DNA of 54,010 bases from an uncultured Candidatus Saccharibacteria bacterium (lineage in GTDB: Bacteria > Patescibacteriota > Saccharimonadia > Saccharimonadales > Saccharimonadaceae). The position numbers were made by a program, and so were the translations under genes. Below the pieces are notes generated by a model. That model saw only the letters and a list, made by a program, of their open reading frames with translations, did not search any database and was not told the DNA's origin. The stretch lies in assembly GCA_947304395.1 (NCBI GenBank), contig CAMZBA010000007.1, positions 1 to 54,010 of the forward strand, in the 5' to 3' direction. Of the stretch, positions 52,577 through 54,010 are shown piece by piece; position 1 is the first letter of the stretch, and each line of letters opens with the position of its first letter.

Positions 52577-53284
52577 ATGAGCAAAGTATATCTTACTGGC
52601 AATCTGCAGATGGACAACGAAGGCCGCATTTGCTGTGGCAATTCCGTCGTGATGGAGAGTGCGCGCAAGCCCTTTGCGTTAACGGCGGCTCGCTATGATT
52701 GCGAGGATGGAGCAGGACTTACGCTCGTCAAAGAGAGCGTAGTGATCTTCAATAATCCGCCCGTGCTTACCTCGTCACGTCAGATGAGCGAAGCTCTCGG
52801 CGACCATGTCTTTGTCGTATTTGCGGCAAGACATGACGGCTTCAGACGTGATCACGTATTCTACGAGAGGTCTGCCGACTTCGTAGACATGGCATGCATG
52901 AATATCGGTAAATCCGCGGGAGCTGATCTGGTTATTGTCCGCACGGACATGAGCGCAAGCAAACCCGTCATGTTCCTCGTAGACAGAATGGACGGTTCGC
53001 AAGAGTTGTATGTCGTAAACGGCGCTAGCTGTAAGCGACTGGAGGGGGAGGATATCGACGATTTAGCGTCTGGCGTAATGTCGGTCTCCGGCATTAGTAA
53101 GACGGACGCAGATGGTCTTGTTGCAGCTCTGAGAAACCCCGGCGAATGGGGTGAGTTTGGGGTCGACATTTCTTTCTACGAGCATAATCGTGCTAAATGG
53201 GTAGAGACGTTGTGGGGGCGCAAGCGTCCCGGAAATGCCAGAACATGGCAAGAGGTCCCTTTTAGGGCATTTATGGGGAGGTGA
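52577..53284 (+). CDS. Accessory protein, tandem paralogue 1
   Basis: 235 residues, unknown family. AAAGGAG lies six bases before the ATG (a longer ORF lacks a site). It shares with the next gene VMES/VMAS near the N terminus, HVFVVFAARHDGFRRDHVFYE against DVYAMFVARHEWLNRDRVFF, ADLVIVR, FLVDRMDG, ...DIDDLASGVMSVSGISK and the closing EFG. Alternating strands and no membrane segment. Same promoter as the truncated copy upstream. Confidence 0.72.
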   Translation: MSKVYLTGNLQMDNEGRICCGNSVVMESARKPFALTAARYDCEDGAGLTLVKESVVIFNNPPVLTSSRQMSEALGDHVFVVFAARHDGFRRDHVFYERSADFVDMACMNIGKSAGADLVIVRTDMSASKPVMFLVDRMDGSQELYVVNGASCKRLEGEDIDDLASGVMSVSGISKTDADGLVAALRNPGEWGEFGVDISFYEHNRAKWVETLWGRKRPGNARTWQEVPFRAFMGR

Positions 53285-53290
53285 AATACT

Positions 53291-53917
53291 ATGTCAGTTA
53301 TTTACCTAACGGAACCGCTCACAGTGAAAGCAGACAGCATTGATCCTATTAAGCACTGCTTTTACTATGGCGACGCGCTCGTCATGGCGTCGTACGGTCT
53401 CAAAGGTGTGTCTGAATGTAATGCTCTCGGGATTATTGAGGGGGCAGGAATAAGTATGCATGAGGCTCTACCTCGTATTCGGTGCGATCGCCGTAGTGAT
53501 GACGTGTATGCTATGTTTGTCGCACGGCATGAATGGCTCAATCGTGACCGCGTCTTCTTTAGAGCAGAGACCGACTTTAGCGGGGCAGTATGTACGGATG
53601 TGTATTATGGCGTAGACGATCACGGTTGTTGCTGCTATTGCGATCTGATCATTGTGCGCGTACGCGCATCTGATCTTCCGGCCTTGTTTCTCGTTCGCGA
53701 GCTGGAGGGGACTTATGCGGCTCATGTGCTTCATAGGGCTGGCGTAGAAACGTTGAGGGGGAAGAAAGATGTAGACGATATAATCGCGTCGGTATGTTCA
53801 TTGTCGTGCCTTAGTAAGGAAGAGGCGGAGTCCTTAACCTCATACCTGTTCCCTCCCTCCTTGGCAGAATTCGGGAGATCTAAAGCATCGACGTGGGCGC
53901 CGGTAGTGAATTGGTAA
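53291..53917 (+). CDS. Accessory protein, tandem paralogue 2
   Basis: 208 residues, unknown family. It starts seven bases after the previous stop; GGGGAGGTG spans the junction, so it is translated from the same mRNA. Shared motifs with paralogue 1 are VARHEWLNRDRVFF, CDLIIVR, LFLVRELEG, DVDDIIASVCSLSCLSK and LAEFG. It carries a Cys-rich insert (HGCCCYCD) absent from its partner, perhaps a metal site. A strong terminator follows. Confidence 0.72.
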   Translation: MSVIYLTEPLTVKADSIDPIKHCFYYGDALVMASYGLKGVSECNALGIIEGAGISMHEALPRIRCDRRSDDVYAMFVARHEWLNRDRVFFRAETDFSGAVCTDVYYGVDDHGCCCYCDLIIVRVRASDLPALFLVRELEGTYAAHVLHRAGVETLRGKKDVDDIIASVCSLSCLSKEEAESLTSYLFPPSLAEFGRSKASTWAPVVNW

Positions 53918-53935
53918 CTCCTAGAAAGTGTAGCT

Positions 53936-53963
53936 CTCCGCACAGTAGTGCGGAGGCTTTTTT
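53936..53963 (+). terminator. Terminator of the paralogue pair
   Basis: CTCCGCAC/GTGCGGAG, AGTA loop, then six T. Confidence 0.92.
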
Positions 53964-53972
53964 GTGATGTAA

Positions 53973-53995
53973 AACCACTGGCTAGGCCAGTGGTT
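53973..53995. terminator. Second palindromic hairpin near the window end
   Basis: AACCACTGGC/GCCAGTGGTT with a TAG loop and a weak T stretch. It may serve a minus-strand gene beyond the edge. Confidence 0.6.
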
Positions 53996-54010
53996 CTGTT
54001 TAGGTTTACC

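Overview
The window looks like a chromosomal segment of a Candidatus Saccharibacteria (TM7, Patescibacteria/CPR) genome. Evidence: a reduced division and cell-wall cluster (rsmH, an FtsL-like gene, ftsI, mraY, ftsW, murG), a sigma-region-4/HARE-HTH protein, a CPR-type VirD4/TraD-like ATPase with an N-terminal membrane segment, a HerA-like DUF853 ATPase, a DUF5663 protein, and many genes with no recognisable family. The standard genetic code fits: TGA acts as a stop and conserved genes are intact.

Layout. 0-6 kb: tRNA-Lys (cut by the window edge), a membrane protein, a frameshifted HExxH peptidase, tRNA-Val, typA, and two membrane proteins. 6.1-7 kb: a long gene-free region. 7-13.8 kb: the division/peptidoglycan cluster, with a terminator-bearing leader before the FtsL-like gene. 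13.8-15.4 kb: no large gene; two strongly structured transcripts flank tRNA-Glu(UUC), and the second carries tandem repeats that each hold a Shine-Dalgarno site followed by ATG-CTC-TAG. 15.4-18.6 kb: pyk-pgk and a small membrane protein. 18.6-19.7 kb: 1.1 kb without genes, holding a 28-bp dif-like site. Core genes to the left run rightwards and core genes to the right run leftwards, so this looks like a replication-terminus region. 19.7-24.3 kb: VirD4-like ATPase, an adenylate-kinase-like gene and the sigma4/HARE protein. 24.6-31.2 kb: accessory genes, including a compact ubiquitin-like set (E2-like, JAMM peptidase, E1-like, Ubl). 31.3-54 kb: core genes (topA, pth, der, vanZ-like, herA-like, DUF3048, gltX), mostly on the minus strand, interrupted by accessory cassettes, many of them plus-strand.

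Two gene classes differ visibly. Core genes that begin a transcription unit have a -10 box only 6-7 nt from the ATG, so their mRNAs should be leaderless. Accessory genes have a strong GGAGG-type site, most have a recognisable TTGACA-like/17-bp/TATAAT-like promoter, and many have their own terminator, so they behave like self-contained cassettes. Three accessory loci are side-by-side pairs of diverged paralogues.

The most promising undescribed system is the ubiquitin-like operon at 28.2-31.3 kb. It combines a beta-grasp protein ending in Gly, an E1-like adenylating enzyme, a complete JAMM motif and a Cys-containing E2-like domain. It resembles the Bil/Bub type of bacterial ubiquitin-like systems in composition. 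Second are the mini-ORF repeat RNA at 14.5-15.4 kb and its structured neighbour at 13.9-14.3 kb.
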